Shown here piece by piece: positions 1-11,017 of a stretch of DNA of 49,371 bases. Each line of letters begins with the position of its first letter. Position 1 is the stretch's first letter. Position numbers and translations under genes: made by a program. The notes under the pieces were generated by a model. It worked only from the letters and a program-made list of their open reading frames with translations. It had not been told where the DNA came from and made no database searches. This DNA comes from Rhizobacter sp. (GTDB lineage Bacteria > Pseudomonadota > Gammaproteobacteria > Burkholderiales > Burkholderiaceae_C): the NCBI GenBank assembly GCA_017881025.1, contig JADGRJ010000005.1, positions 1 through 49,371 on the forward strand, in the 5' to 3' direction.

Positions 1-382
1 CGATGTAGGCGTGCATCTCGTCCTCGAAGCGGACGCGCCGGGCCGGCGCGTCCGGCGCGTCGCTCATCATCTCGAGCGCGAGCAGGTCGTGCTGCAGATC
101 GAGAACGGCACGATGGCTTCGCGCGTGGTCGCCGTCGAGCCGCTCGATGACGGCCTCGGCCTCGGTACTGCGCGCGCGGATCTTGGGAAACAGCAGCGCG
201 GTCTCCTTGGTGTGATGCACCTTCTCGGGAAACTCGTCGATGTAGAAGAGCATGGCGCGCAGGACCAGGAAGTCGGGGACCACGCCATGGCGGCGGCTCT
301 CGGAGAGCAGCAGGCCGATCGAGCGCAGAACGGCTGAAAGCGAGCTGTGCTCGTCGCGGATGATTCGCAGGGTCGGATGCAT
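1..382 (-). CDS. Hemerythrin (HHE) domain-containing protein, partial
   Basis: The reverse strand reads from an ATG at 382 to the left edge of the window, giving 127 residues without a stop, so the C-terminus is missing. The visible part has the alternating helices and histidines of a hemerythrin/HHE cation-binding fold: DEHSS (His 11), a VHHTKE segment around residues 55-60 with the HxxxE pattern, and DHARSH around residue 83. Such proteins bind a diiron centre and respond to oxygen, NO or iron. A secreted or membrane form is unlikely because no signal peptide is visible. Neighbours are a small membrane peptide and, further right, a Crp/Fnr regulator, which fits an oxygen- or redox-linked role (inference). 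The family assignment rests on motif recognition; the exact function is unknown. Confidence 0.8.
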   Translation of the reverse strand, partial: MHPTLRIIRDEHSSLSAVLRSIGLLLSESRRHGVVPDFLVLRAMLFYIDEFPEKVHHTKETALLFPKIRARSTEAEAVIERLDGDHARSHRAVLDLQHDLLALEMMSDAPDAPARRVRFEDEMHAYI

Positions 383-411
383 TTGGGTCTCCGTCGGTGT
401 TTCGGCGCGCT

Positions 412-546
412 TCAGCGTGCCGCCCGTTCGGGCGCGGCGGCCGCTCGCGCGGCCTCGGGCGACTCCAGCGCAGCGGCAAGAAAGACCGTGGCAGCACACG
501 CCAGCGCCAGCAACGGAGTCAGGCAGTCGTGGACGAAGCGTTTCAT
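412..546 (-). CDS. Small hypothetical membrane or exported peptide (44 aa)
   Basis: A short ORF begins MKRFVHDCLTPLLALACAAT and continues as a hydrophobic stretch to about residue 27, followed by a short Ala/Glu/Arg-rich tail. It would be either a single-span membrane peptide or a signal peptide with almost no mature part. No strong ribosome binding site is visible; only a weak AAAGAA lies about 8 bases upstream. It sits between the hemerythrin gene and the carbamoyltransferase-like gene on the same strand, 29 bp and 52 bp away, so it could be part of one transcript. No family is recognised. It may be a chance ORF. Confidence 0.4.
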   Translation of the reverse strand: MKRFVHDCLTPLLALACAATVFLAAALESPEAARAAAAPERAAR

Positions 547-598
547 GATCGTTCTTTGGTGGGGTTCAGGCCAACGGCATCGGGGCCGGCGCAGGCGC

Positions 599-1102
599 TC
601 ACCTGAGCTCGAACAGCAGCACGGCCTGAAGGATCAGCTCCCTTTTCCTATCGACCGAGTCGGCGCCGACGAGCCGCTGCGCGAGTTGCGCGGTCGGGTG
701 ACCGGCGCAGGCGAGCCCGTCGAACACCGGCACGCCGGCCTCGCGGCCGAGCTGAAGGACCAGCGCGGACGCCAGGCCCTGGCATTCGATGGCGTCGTAG
801 AGGCGGCCGAGAACGCGCGCCGTGCGCAGGAGCCCCGTGCCGGCGGTGCCGCCCGGCGCCGAAAGATCGGGTCGGATGTGCGAGACGCTGGCACCCAGGG
901 CCAAGGCCGCGCCGCGGAAGAGGGTCGCGTCGGCGTCGTCTTCTGAGACGCAGACGAGCCCGAGGTTCTTGCCGCGCAACAAGCTGTGCGTGTCCGACCC
1001 CGGCTCGGCCCGTTGCAACAGGCTCGCGCTGGCCAGCACCGCGTCGGCAGTGGCCGCCGACTGCGGCGCGAGCGAAGGGCAAGGTTGCGGCGGAGCCAGC
1101 AT
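599..1102 (-). CDS. Single-domain ornithine carbamoyltransferase-like protein (167 aa)
   Basis: The C-terminal two thirds match the N-terminal (carbamoyl-phosphate) domain of aspartate/ornithine carbamoyltransferases. A GKNLGLV strand opens it, then TARVLGRLYDAIECQG, then GVPVFDGL, then HPTAQLAQRL. The second, amino-acid-binding domain is entirely absent, so the protein is about half the family's usual 310-340 residues. The phosphate-binding STRTR motif is replaced by an acidic segment around DADAT, and the HPTQ motif is altered to HPTAQ. It is therefore unlikely to catalyse citrulline synthesis. The ATG at 1102 was chosen; an in-frame TTG at 1135 would add 11 residues. It is divergent from the Crp/Fnr regulator. 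A regulatory or binding role is inference. Confidence 0.7.
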   Translation of the reverse strand: MLAPPQPCPSLAPQSAATADAVLASASLLQRAEPGSDTHSLLRGKNLGLVCVSEDDADATLFRGAALALGASVSHIRPDLSAPGGTAGTGLLRTARVLGRLYDAIECQGLASALVLQLGREAGVPVFDGLACAGHPTAQLAQRLVGADSVDRKRELILQAVLLFELR

Positions 1103-1327
1103 GGTGTTTGGGCGATCCAAGCGCCGGAAAGGCAAGCGTAGTGAGGCCCGGTACGCACTCCTTGATGCGCGTCAACCCGGACCACGACCGATACCGCTTG
1201 CGACCGAGCCGACACCGTCTGTTTACATACCGCTACGGAGCGATGCGCGCCGTTGTCATGGCGGTCGCTCTCGCTTCCTAGCATCCGATCCATGCCCACC
1301 CAGCCCCGGCACCTTCAAAGGATCGAC

Positions 1328-2113
1328 ATGCTCACCACCGCCCCCGTTTCCTCTCGCCCGCCCGGCCCCGTCATCGCTTCATGCCTGGCGAACTCGACTC
1401 CTGTCGACGAGCATGCCGATCTGCGCGCGAGCCGGCATGTCGCCGACACGCTCAAGCTGCTGCAGGACCGGCTGGCGCCGCGGCGGCGCCTGGTCCACGC
1501 CGGCGACGTGGTGTACGGTGCCGGCGAGCGCTTCAGCACCCTCTACGTCCTCAACGCGGGCTTCTTCAAGATGGTCAACCTGACCGCCGACGGCCGCGAG
1601 CAGGTCGTGAGCATCAAGTTCCGCGGCGACTGGCTCGGCTTCGACGGCATCGCCCGAGGCACCTATTCGTGCGACGCCGTCGCGATGGACACCGGCGAGG
1701 TCTGGATGATCCGATACGACGAGTTGCTGGCCGCATGCCGCGACTGCCCGGCACTGCTCGACGTGCTGCACGAGGCGATGAGCCGCCAGATCGGCCGCGA
1801 TCGCGAGTCGCTGATGTCGCTCTGCACGCTTCCCGCCGACGCGCGCGTCGCCGAGTTCCTGCGCTACTGGGCCGACTCGCTCGCCCGAAGCGGCCTGCGC
1901 TCGGACCAGATCATGCTGCGCATGACGCGCGCCGAGATCGGCAACTACCTCGGCATGACCCTCGAGACGGTGAGCCGCGCCCTCTCGAAGCTGGCGCGCG
2001 ATCAGGTCATCCGCTTCGCCGAGAAAGGCCGGCGCGAAATCCGCATTCCCGACGTCGGCGCGCTGTCGAGCTTCGTCCAGCGCTGCCTGGTGCCGGTGAC
2101 GACGCTGCAGTAG
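1328..2113 (+). CDS. Crp/Fnr family transcriptional regulator (261 aa)
   Basis: An N-terminal cyclic-nucleotide-binding-type beta barrel (about residues 50-140) is followed by a dimerisation helix and a winged helix-turn-helix at about 199-222. The recognition helix reads TLETVSRALSKL and carries the ExxSR pattern (Glu 213, Ser 216, Arg 217) that in FNR reads TTGAT half-sites. The N-terminus has only one cysteine (about 19), so there is no FNR-type [4Fe-4S] cluster; other cysteines at about 115, 137, 140 and 166 are scattered. The start at 1328 is favoured by AAAGGA 6 bases upstream; in-frame starts also exist at 1292 and 1253. The 225 bp upstream gap is shared with the divergent carbamoyltransferase-like gene. 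I saw no clear TTGAT-N4-ATCAA box in it. The signal sensed is unknown; FixK- or DNR-like oxygen or NO control is plausible. Confidence 0.9.
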   Translation: MLTTAPVSSRPPGPVIASCLANSTPVDEHADLRASRHVADTLKLLQDRLAPRRRLVHAGDVVYGAGERFSTLYVLNAGFFKMVNLTADGREQVVSIKFRGDWLGFDGIARGTYSCDAVAMDTGEVWMIRYDELLAACRDCPALLDVLHEAMSRQIGRDRESLMSLCTLPADARVAEFLRYWADSLARSGLRSDQIMLRMTRAEIGNYLGMTLETVSRALSKLARDQVIRFAEKGRREIRIPDVGALSSFVQRCLVPVTTLQ

Positions 2114-2114
2114 G

Positions 2115-4196
<2,082 letters not shown>

Positions 4197-4206
4197 CGCC
4201 GGCCCA

Positions 4207-4926
4207 TCACCCAGACGTCACCGGCGGCACGAAGACATAGCCGGCGCCCCGAACCGACTTGATGATCTGCGGATCGTCGCTGTCCTTCTCGAGCTTCTTG
4301 CGCAGGCGCCCGACCTGGACGTCGATCGTCCGGTCGAACGGCGCCGCCTCGCGGCCACGCGTGTGCTCGAGGAGGAAGTCGCGCGAGAGAACGCGCCCCG
4401 CGTGCTCGACGAAGGTCGCGAGGAGATCGAACTCGCCGCTCGTCAGCGCGACTTCGCGCCGCTCGGGGTCGAGCAGGCGACGCGCCGCGACGTCGAGCTC
4501 CCAGTCGGCGAATCGATGCTTCGGCCGCGGCGCGCCGGCACCGATCGCGGGTGCGGCCAGCGTGCGCCGCAGCACCGCCTTGATGCGGGCGAGCAGCTCG
4601 CGCAGATCGAAGGGCTTGGTCACGTAGTCGTCGGCGCCGATCTCGAGCCCGACCACCTTGTCGATCGCGTCGCCGCGGCCGGTGACGATGACCAGGCCGC
4701 AGCGCCAGTGCTCGCGCAGCTGGCGCGCGATCGAGAAGCCGTCCTCGCCGGGCAGGCCGAGGTCGAGCAGCACCAGCTGCGGCGGGTCCTCGGCCATCAG
4801 GCGCAGCAGGGCGCGACCGTCGTGCGTCTGCGAGACGCGAAAGCCCTGGCCCTGCAGGTAGTTCGCGATCAGCCGGGTGATCTCTGCTTCGTCGTCGAGG
4901 ACGGCGATGTGGACGACAGGTGCCAA
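4207..4926 (-). CDS. OmpR/PhoB-type two-component response regulator (239 aa)
   Basis: An N-terminal receiver domain has the DDE acidic pair at 11-12, acceptor Asp 55 in LLDLGLPGEDG, Thr 82 and Lys 104 in KPF. A C-terminal winged-helix DNA-binding domain follows (about 135-233, ending in the typical GAGYVF). The first usable start in frame is TTG at 4926; no ATG or GTG lies close before the receiver begins. It is the first gene of an operon with the hybrid kinase immediately downstream. The divergent neighbour 110 bp away is a P2-type ATPase gene, a possible target (inference). It is a full-length member of its family. Confidence 0.94.
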   Translation of the reverse strand: MAPVVHIAVLDDEAEITRLIANYLQGQGFRVSQTHDGRALLRLMAEDPPQLVLLDLGLPGEDGFSIARQLREHWRCGLVIVTGRGDAIDKVVGLEIGADDYVTKPFDLRELLARIKAVLRRTLAAPAIGAGAPRPKHRFADWELDVAARRLLDPERREVALTSGEFDLLATFVEHAGRVLSRDFLLEHTRGREAAPFDRTIDVQVGRLRKKLEKDSDDPQIIKSVRGAGYVFVPPVTSG

Positions 4927-5037
4927 CGCGAAGAGGCGGCAACCGCGAGGGCCGAGCGCCGCAAGTGGATCGAGGCTGCCAGACTATCAGCATTGACGGG
5001 CGGTCCTGCCGCTGCACCTCGTCGCCTCGACCGACCC

Positions 5038-7848
5038 ATGCATTCCCCTTCGCCGAACCCCGCGATCCTCGATGCCCCAGCGGCGGTCGCCGTCGACCTC
5101 GGCACCGACCTCGAGCAGGGGTTGACCAGCGCCGAAGCAACGCGCCGGCTCGTCGCCGAGGGAGCCAACGAGCTCCCTTCGACGCCGCCGCGGCCGGCGT
5201 GGCGACGCCTGCTGGCGCAGCTCGACGATCCGCTCGTCTACCTGTTGCTGGGCGCGGTCGGGATCGCCCTCGCGGCGTGGGTCGTGGAAGGCCGGCACGG
5301 CGGGCCGGTCGATGCGATCGTCATCGCGCTGGTCGTGATCCTGAATGCCGTCCTCGGCTTCGTCCAGGAAGCCAAGGCGGAGAACGCGGTCGCAGCGCTG
5401 GCGCGGATGACTGCCGTGACCTCGTCGGTGCTGCGTGACGGCAAGGTGCTGCGCATCCCGAGCACGGAGCTGGTTCGCGGCGATATTCTCGTCCTCGACG
5501 AAGGCGACGCCGTCGGCGCCGATGCGCGGCTGTTTCGCACAGCGGACCTGCGCGTCCAGGAAGCGTCGCTGACCGGCGAAAGCGAAGCCGTTCTGAAGGA
5601 CTGTGCCGCAGTGCCCGCCGGCGCGGCGCTCGGCGACCGCCTCGACATGGTCTTCAAGGGAACGGCCGTGGCCCAGGGGACCGGGCGGGCCATCGTCACG
5701 GCGACGGCGATGCGGACCGAGGTCGGCGCCATCGCCGCGATGCTGGAGTCGACCGCCGAGGCACCGACGCCGCTGCAGAAGGAAATCGCGCAGATCGGCC
5801 GGATGCTGGGCATCGCCGTCGTCGTCATCTCCCTCGTCGTCGTCGCGACCATCGTTGTCGTCGCCGACGTCCGCACCCCGTCGGCCTTCATCACCGTTCT
5901 TCTCTTCGGCGTCTCGCTGGCGGTGGCCGCGGTTCCGGAAGGCCTGCCCGCGATCCTGTCCGTGGTGCTGGCGCTCGGCGTGCAGCGGATGGCGCGCCGC
6001 CATGCCATCGTCAAGAAGCTTTCCTCGGTGGAGACGCTCGGATCGGCTTCGGTGATCTGCTCCGACAAGACCGGCACGCTGACCCGTTCCGAGATGACGA
6101 TCGAACGCGTCGTCACGGCCTCCGGCGAGACCCGCATCAGCGGCATCGGCTACGCCCCCGAAGGGCGCGTCGAGCACGAGGGCAGCGCCCTCGTGTCGGG
6201 CCCGGTGCACGCGGAGCACATCGTCGTTCTCAGCGGTGGCAGCCTGGCGAGCAATGCCGACTTGCGGCAGCGCGGCGATGGCGCCTGGGAAATCCAGGGC
6301 GACCCGACCGAAGCCGCCTTCCTCGTCGCCGAGCGCAAGCTCGGCACCAGCGATCGGCGTGCGCGGCGCTTCGAGCGGGTCGCCGAGATCCCGTTCAGCT
6401 CCGACCGCAAGATGATGTCCTCGATCGAGCGCGACCACGAGCAGGGCGATGCGCTGGTCGTCATCACCAAGGGCGCACCGGACGTGTTGCTCGAGCGATG
6501 CTCGAGGCTTCGCGTCGGCATGGAGGTCGTCCCCCTCGACGACGTCGCGCGCGCCAGGGCGCTGGCGGATGTGGAACGGCTCTCGGACGCCGCCCTGCGC
6601 ACGCTCGCCGTCGCCTACCGGCCGCTCGCGGCCGACGAGCTTTCGCGGCCCGCGCACGAGCTCGAGCACGACCTCGTCTTCGTCGGCACCGTCGGCATCA
6701 TCGACCCGCCGCGCGAGGAGGCCGGCGTCGCCATTCGCGAGGCGCGCCGCGCCGGCATCCGGGTCATGATGATCACCGGCGACCATCCGCGCACGGCGGC
6801 GCGGATCGCGGCCGATCTCGGCATCGCCGAGGCAGGCAGCGCGGCGCTGAGCGGCGCCGACCTCGACCGGCTCGATGCCGCCGCCTTCGCCGAGAGCGTG
6901 CGCCGCAACTCGGTCTACGCCAGGGTCGCCCCGGCGCACAAGCTACGAATCGTCGCCGCGCTGCAGGCCGACGGCAACGTGGTGGCGATGACGGGCGACG
7001 GCGTCAACGACGCGCCGGCGCTCAAGGCCGCCGACATCGGCATCGCCATGGGCATCACCGGCACCGAGGTGGCCAAGGAGGCGGCCAAGATGATCCTCGC
7101 CGACGACAACTTCGCGACCATCGTCGAAGCGGTCCGCGAGGGTCGCGCCATCTTCGACAACATCCGCAAGTTCCTGCGCTACCTGCTGTCGTCGAACATG
7201 GGCGAGGTGCTGACGGTCTTCCTCGGGGTTGTCGGCGCTGGCCTGCTCGGGCTCTCGACGTCCGGCCAGGAGCTGGTCCTGCCGCTGCTGGCGACGCAGA
7301 TCCTCTGGATCAACCTGATCACCGACTCCGGCCCCGCCCTGGCGATGGGCGTCGACCCCGAGACCGACGACGTCATGGCGCGCCGGCCGCGAAGGCCCGG
7401 CGATCGGGCCATCGACACCCGGATGTGGAAGGGCGTGCTCGAGCTCGGCCTGGTGATGGCGATCGCGACCTTGCTGACCATCGACATGTACCTGCCGGGG
7501 GGTCTGATCGAAGGCGAGCGCGACCTGGCGAATGCACGCACCGCGGGCTTCACGGTGCTCGTCCTGGCCCAGCTCTTCAACTGCTTCAATGCCCGGTCGG
7601 AAACGACGAGCGCGTTCCACCGCCCGTTCGTGAACCCGTGGCTGTGGGGAGCCATCGCCTTGTCGCTGCTGCTGCAGATCGCCGTGGTCAACGTCGACAT
7701 CCTGAACGTTGCCTTCGGCACCGTGCCGCTGGACGCGCGGCAATGGATCGTCTGCGTCGCGATGGGCAGCGCCGTCCTCTGGTTCAGCGAGCTTCGCAAG
7801 GCCGCGATCCGCGCCTTCAGCGGCCGGTCGCCGGCAGCGTCGCCGTGA
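5038..7848 (+). CDS. Cation-transporting P-type ATPase, P2 (Ca2+-type) family (936 aa)
   Basis: This is a full-length P2-type pump. It has a cation_ATPase_N segment (about 10-75), M1-M2, an actuator domain with TGES at 179-182, M3-M4 with PEGLP at 300-304, the phosphorylation motif DKTGT with Asp 343, a nucleotide-binding domain, GDGVNDAP, and six C-terminal membrane helices. M6 carries [13 protein letters not shown], close to the Ca-binding M6 of SERCA-like pumps, and M4 has the acidic PEG, so Ca2+ or Mn2+ export is the likely role; P2 pumps for Na+/K+ cannot be excluded. The ATG at 5038 gives the usual N-terminus. Its last 32 bases overlap, in antisense, the end of the copper ATPase gene. 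Confidence 0.93.
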   Translation: MHSPSPNPAILDAPAAVAVDLGTDLEQGLTSAEATRRLVAEGANELPSTPPRPAWRRLLAQLDDPLVYLLLGAVGIALAAWVVEGRHGGPVDAIVIALVVILNAVLGFVQEAKAENAVAALARMTAVTSSVLRDGKVLRIPSTELVRGDILVLDEGDAVGADARLFRTADLRVQEASLTGESEAVLKDCAAVPAGAALGDRLDMVFKGTAVAQGTGRAIVTATAMRTEVGAIAAMLESTAEAPTPLQKEIAQIGRMLGIAVVVISLVVVATIVVVADVRTPSAFITVLLFGVSLAVAAVPEGLPAILSVVLALGVQRMARRHAIVKKLSSVETLGSASVICSDKTGTLTRSEMTIERVVTASGETRISGIGYAPEGRVEHEGSALVSGPVHAEHIVVLSGGSLASNADLRQRGDGAWEIQGDPTEAAFLVAERKLGTSDRRARRFERVAEIPFSSDRKMMSSIERDHEQGDALVVITKGAPDVLLERCSRLRVGMEVVPLDDVARARALADVERLSDAALRTLAVAYRPLAADELSRPAHELEHDLVFVGTVGIIDPPREEAGVAIREARRAGIRVMMITGDHPRTAARIAADLGIAEAGSAALSGADLDRLDAAAFAESVRRNSVYARVAPAHKLRIVAALQADGNVVAMTGDGVNDAPALKAADIGIAMGITGTEVAKEAAKMILADDNFATIVEAVREGRAIFDNIRKFLRYLLSSNMGEVLTVFLGVVGAGLLGLSTSGQELVLPLLATQILWINLITDSGPALAMGVDPETDDVMARRPRRPGDRAIDTRMWKGVLELGLVMAIATLLTIDMYLPGGLIEGERDLANARTAGFTVLVLAQLFNCFNARSETTSAFHRPFVNPWLWGAIALSLLLQIAVVNVDILNVAFGTVPLDARQWIVCVAMGSAVLWFSELRKAAIRAFSGRSPAASP

Positions 7849-10228
7849 CGTGGCCTGGCCGGCTCTTCGGCCTGTCTCGGCTCAAGCGAAGTGCGTTCGT
7901 GATCACGGACGCGGAGCTCAAGCTCATGGCGAGCGCGGCGATCATCGGCGACAGCAGCCACCCGGTGAGCGGATAGAGCAATCCGGCCGCGATCGGGATG
8001 CCCAGGGCGTTGTAGACGAAGGCGAAGCCGAGGTTCTGCTTCATGTTGGCGATCGTGTCGAGCGAGATCTGCCGTGCCTGGGCGATCCCGCGGAGATCGC
8101 CTTTGACGAGGGTCACCTGCGCGCTGTTCATCGCGACGTCGGTGCCCGTCCCCATCGCCACGCCGACATCGGCTTTGGCCAGCGCAGGCGCGTCGTTGAT
8201 GCCGTCGCCCGCCATGGCAACGACGCGTCCTTCCGACTGAAGGCGGGTGACGAGCGCCAGCTTGTCCGCCGGCTTGACCTCGCCGTGGACTTCGTCGATG
8301 CCGAGCCGGGTCGCGACGGCTTCGGCGGTGGTCTTCCCGTCACCCGTGGCCATCACGACGCGCATTCCCGTTTGCCGGAGCGAGCCCAGCGCTTCTGCGG
8401 TAGTCGCCTTGATCGGATCGGAGACCGAAAGAAGGCCGGCCAGGCGGCCGTCGACCGCCAGATGCACGATGCTCGCGCCCTCGGCGCGAAGGCGTTCGGC
8501 CGCGTCCATCATCGACTCGAACGGCACACCGGCGTCGCGCATGAGCGTCGTGTTGCCGAGGAGGATGAGACGACCGCCGAGCCGGCCACTGACGCCGATC
8601 CCGCTCCGCGACTCGAACGATTCAGGCCGTTCGAGTACGAGGCCGCGCTCTCGGGCGGCGCGAACGATCGCTTCAGCCAGAGGATGCTCGCTGCCTTGAT
8701 CCAGGCTCGCTGCCAGTCGCAGGACTTCGTCTTCGCTGAAGCCCTCGCTCGCAAGCGCCCGGTTGAAGGACGGCTTGCCTTCGGTGAGCGTTCCGGTCTT
8801 GTCGACGATCAGCGTATCGACCTTGCGGAAGTTCTCGATCGCCGCCGCATCGCGGAACAGGATTCCTTTCGTGGCAGCCTTCCCTGTCGCGACCATGATC
8901 GACATCGGCGTCGCCAGGCCCAGCGCGCAGGGACAGGCGATGATGAGGACCGCCACGGCGTTGACGAGCCCGTAGACCCAGCGCGGTTCGGGGCCCCAGA
9001 AGCCCCAGGCGAGAAGGGTCAGCAACGCGATGCCGACCACCGTGACGACGAAGTAGCCCGCCACCCGGTCTGCCATGCGTTGCATCGGCGCCCGGCTGCG
9101 CTGCGCCTGGGCCACCATCTGGACGATCTGCGCCAGGACGGTCTGCGAGCCGACCTTCTCGGAACGCATGACCAAGGCGCCGCTGGTGTTCATGGTCGCG
9201 CCGATGAGCTTGTCGCCCGGACGCTTCGTCACCGGCATCGGCTCCCCGGTCAGCATCGATTCGTCGACGGCGCTGCTGCCCTCGAGAACGGCACCGTCGA
9301 CCGGCACTTGCTCGCCGGGCCGGATCCGCAGTGAATCGCCGACGTGCACGTGGCTCAAGGGAATGTCTTCCTCGCTTGCATCGGGTTTGATGCGACGCGC
9401 TGTCTTCGGCGCCAGGCCGAGCAGCGACTTGATCGCTGCCGACGTCCGTGACCGGGCCTTGAGCTCGAGGATCTGGCCGAGAAGCGTGAGCGAGATGATC
9501 ACCGCGGCCGCTTCGAAATAGACCGAGACGCGTCCCATCGAGACGAACGAGCTCGGAAACGCGCCGGGGGCGACCGTCGCCACGACGCTGTACGAGAAGG
9601 CCGCCCCCGTCCCCAGCCCGATCAAGGTCCACATGTTGGGGCTCCGGTTGACCACGGACTGGACGCCACGGACGAAGAAGGGCCAGCCGGCCCACAGAAC
9701 AATGGGCGCGGACAGCGCCAGCTCGATCCAGCTCCGGGTCGCAGGGGCGAAGAGCTCGAGCCGATGGCCGACCATGGCGAGCAGGGTCACGGCGACCGTG
9801 AGCGGCAACGTCCACCAGAAGCGGCGCCTGAAGTCGATCAGCTCCGCGCTCTCGCCGTCTTCGAGGCTCGGCATTTCCGGCTCGAGCGCCATGCCGCACT
9901 TCGGGCACGCGCCGGGATGGTCCTGACGGACTTCGGGGTGCATGGGGCAGGTGTAGATCGTTCCCGGCGCCGCTTCGGCGGCCCCGACAGGCGGCGCACC
10001 TGCTTGCATCCGATCCAGGTACTTCGATGGTTCCGCGACGAACTTGGCCTTGCAGCCGGCGCCGCAGAAGTACACGGTTCTGCCGCCATGCACCTGCGAA
10101 TGAGGTGACTGCTCCGTGACGGTCATTCCGCAGACAGGGTCCTTGAGGGACGGTGCCACCCCAGCGTCCTGATCCCCCTGCAGTGGACTCGTTGAAGCGT
10201 CGTGCCCTTCAGGGTGTGCGTGCTTCAT
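7817..10228 (-). CDS. Cu(I)-type heavy-metal-translocating P-type ATPase with YHS and CPMHP domains (803 aa)
   Basis: The N-terminus has no HMA/CXXC domain. Instead there is a YHS/TRASH-like domain (about 29-70: DPVCGM, then YFCGAGC) and a heavy-metal-binding domain (about 92-118: YTCPMHPEV, then CPKCGM). The ATPase core follows, with eight membrane helices expected, TGEP at 327-330, CPC at 432-434, DKTGT at 476-480 and GDGINDAP. M7/M8 contain YNALGIP and [15 protein letters not shown], the P1B-1 signature, so cytoplasmic Cu(I) or Ag(I) export is expected. The ATG at 10228 was chosen because upstream codons lack conserved sequence. No obvious CueR- or CsoR-type operator was seen in the short upstream region. 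It converges on, and overlaps by 32 bases, the P2-type ATPase gene. Confidence 0.95.
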   Translation of the reverse strand: MKHAHPEGHDASTSPLQGDQDAGVAPSLKDPVCGMTVTEQSPHSQVHGGRTVYFCGAGCKAKFVAEPSKYLDRMQAGAPPVGAAEAAPGTIYTCPMHPEVRQDHPGACPKCGMALEPEMPSLEDGESAELIDFRRRFWWTLPLTVAVTLLAMVGHRLELFAPATRSWIELALSAPIVLWAGWPFFVRGVQSVVNRSPNMWTLIGLGTGAAFSYSVVATVAPGAFPSSFVSMGRVSVYFEAAAVIISLTLLGQILELKARSRTSAAIKSLLGLAPKTARRIKPDASEEDIPLSHVHVGDSLRIRPGEQVPVDGAVLEGSSAVDESMLTGEPMPVTKRPGDKLIGATMNTSGALVMRSEKVGSQTVLAQIVQMVAQAQRSRAPMQRMADRVAGYFVVTVVGIALLTLLAWGFWGPEPRWVYGLVNAVAVLIIACPCALGLATPMSIMVATGKAATKGILFRDAAAIENFRKVDTLIVDKTGTLTEGKPSFNRALASEGFSEDEVLRLAASLDQGSEHPLAEAIVRAARERGLVLERPESFESRSGIGVSGRLGGRLILLGNTTLMRDAGVPFESMMDAAERLRAEGASIVHLAVDGRLAGLLSVSDPIKATTAEALGSLRQTGMRVVMATGDGKTTAEAVATRLGIDEVHGEVKPADKLALVTRLQSEGRVVAMAGDGINDAPALAKADVGVAMGTGTDVAMNSAQVTLVKGDLRGIAQARQISLDTIANMKQNLGFAFVYNALGIPIAAGLLYPLTGWLLSPMIAALAMSLSSASVITNALRLSRDRPKSRPGHVTATLPATGR

Positions 10229-10300
10229 GATGTTTAGGGTTGAGCTGCCTTTGGCGAAGAGCGAACGAGGGCTGCTTCCGACCTGCAGCCGGGATGGCAC

Positions 10301-10337
10301 AAAGAAGAAAAGGACCGGGCACTTCTGCCAGGTCCTT
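10301..10337 (-). terminator. Rho-independent terminator of tRNA-Val
   Basis: On the minus strand a 7-bp stem AAGGACC/GGTCCTT encloses, after one mismatch, a GGCA/TGCC stem with a 4-base loop, and is followed by TTCTTCTTT. It lies 17 bases past the tRNA 3' end, so it should end the tRNA transcript before the copper ATPase gene. Confidence 0.8.
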
Positions 10338-10353
10338 GATTTCCTCGCAATTC

Positions 10354-10430
10354 TGGTAGGCGCGATTGGACTCGAACCAACGACCCCCACCATGTCAAGG
10401 TGGTGCTCTAACCAGCTGAGCTACGCGCCT
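10354..10430 (-). tRNA. tRNA-Val (anticodon GAC)
   Basis: Read on the minus strand, the 77 bases fold as a complete cloverleaf. The 7-bp acceptor stem is AGGCGCG/CGCGCCT, the D arm is GCTCAGCTGGTTAGAGC, the anticodon stem is CCACC/GGTGG with loop TTGACAT, the variable loop is GGGTC and the T arm contains TTCGAGT. The CCA end is encoded. The anticodon GAC is at 10394-10396 and reads GUC/GUU valine codons, the dominant type here. The central part is nearly identical to E. coli tRNA-Val(GAC). Confidence 0.98.
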
Positions 10431-10525
10431 GCGAAGGGCCGAACTATAGCAGCGCCTCGGCGATCGCCGGCGCGTGCGGGTAGGCTTCGCCTCATCCTGT
10501 TCGCTCGCCGTCCGGCACCCTCGCC

Positions 10526-11002
10526 ATGAAACCCTTCGCCACCCTGATCCCGATCGCCCTGCTCTCCGTTGCCGGCCTCGCCGTCGCCGAGCCGATCGGC
10601 GAAGTCGACACCGTCTTCAAGCTCATCGGCCCGGACCACAAGATCGTCGTCGACGCCTACGACGATCCGAAGGTGAGCGGCATCACGTGCTACGTGTCGC
10701 GCGCCAAGACCGGCGGCATCAGCGGCGCGCTCGGCCTCGCCGAGGACAAGTCGGAAGCATCGATCGCCTGCCGCCAGGTCGGCCCGATCTCGTTCTCCGG
10801 CAAGCCGATCGAGCTGCGCGAGGAGATGTTCAACGAGCGCATCTCGCTCGTCTTCAAGCGCCTGCGCGTCGTCCGCATGGTCGACCGCAAGCGCAACACG
10901 CTCGTCTACCTGACTTACTCGGACCGCGTCATCGAAGGCTCGCCGCAGAACAGCGTCACCGCGGTGCCGGTCGATCGGGCGACGCCGATCCCGGTTCGCT
11001 GA
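10526..11002 (+). CDS. creA: CreA family exported protein (158 aa)
   Basis: The protein matches CreA over its whole length. A signal peptide (residues 1-21, ending AVA) is followed by [19 protein letters not shown], then [19 protein letters not shown], and near the end [13 protein letters not shown]. Two conserved cysteines, in ITCYV and IACRQ, could form a disulphide. CreA is a periplasmic protein of unknown biochemical role, historically named from the E. coli cre locus; the creBCD genes are not next to it here. Length is normal (about 155). It converges on relA with only 15 bp between stops. Confidence 0.93.
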   Translation: MKPFATLIPIALLSVAGLAVAEPIGEVDTVFKLIGPDHKIVVDAYDDPKVSGITCYVSRAKTGGISGALGLAEDKSEASIACRQVGPISFSGKPIELREEMFNERISLVFKRLRVVRMVDRKRNTLVYLTYSDRVIEGSPQNSVTAVPVDRATPIPVR

Positions 11003-11017
11003 AAACGTCGCCCGAAC

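Noticed and set aside
1103-1327. An FNR box (TTGAT-N4-ATCAA) between the carbamoyltransferase-like and Crp/Fnr genes
   Set aside because: I found no site with both half-sites; only scattered partial matches, so no operator is claimed.
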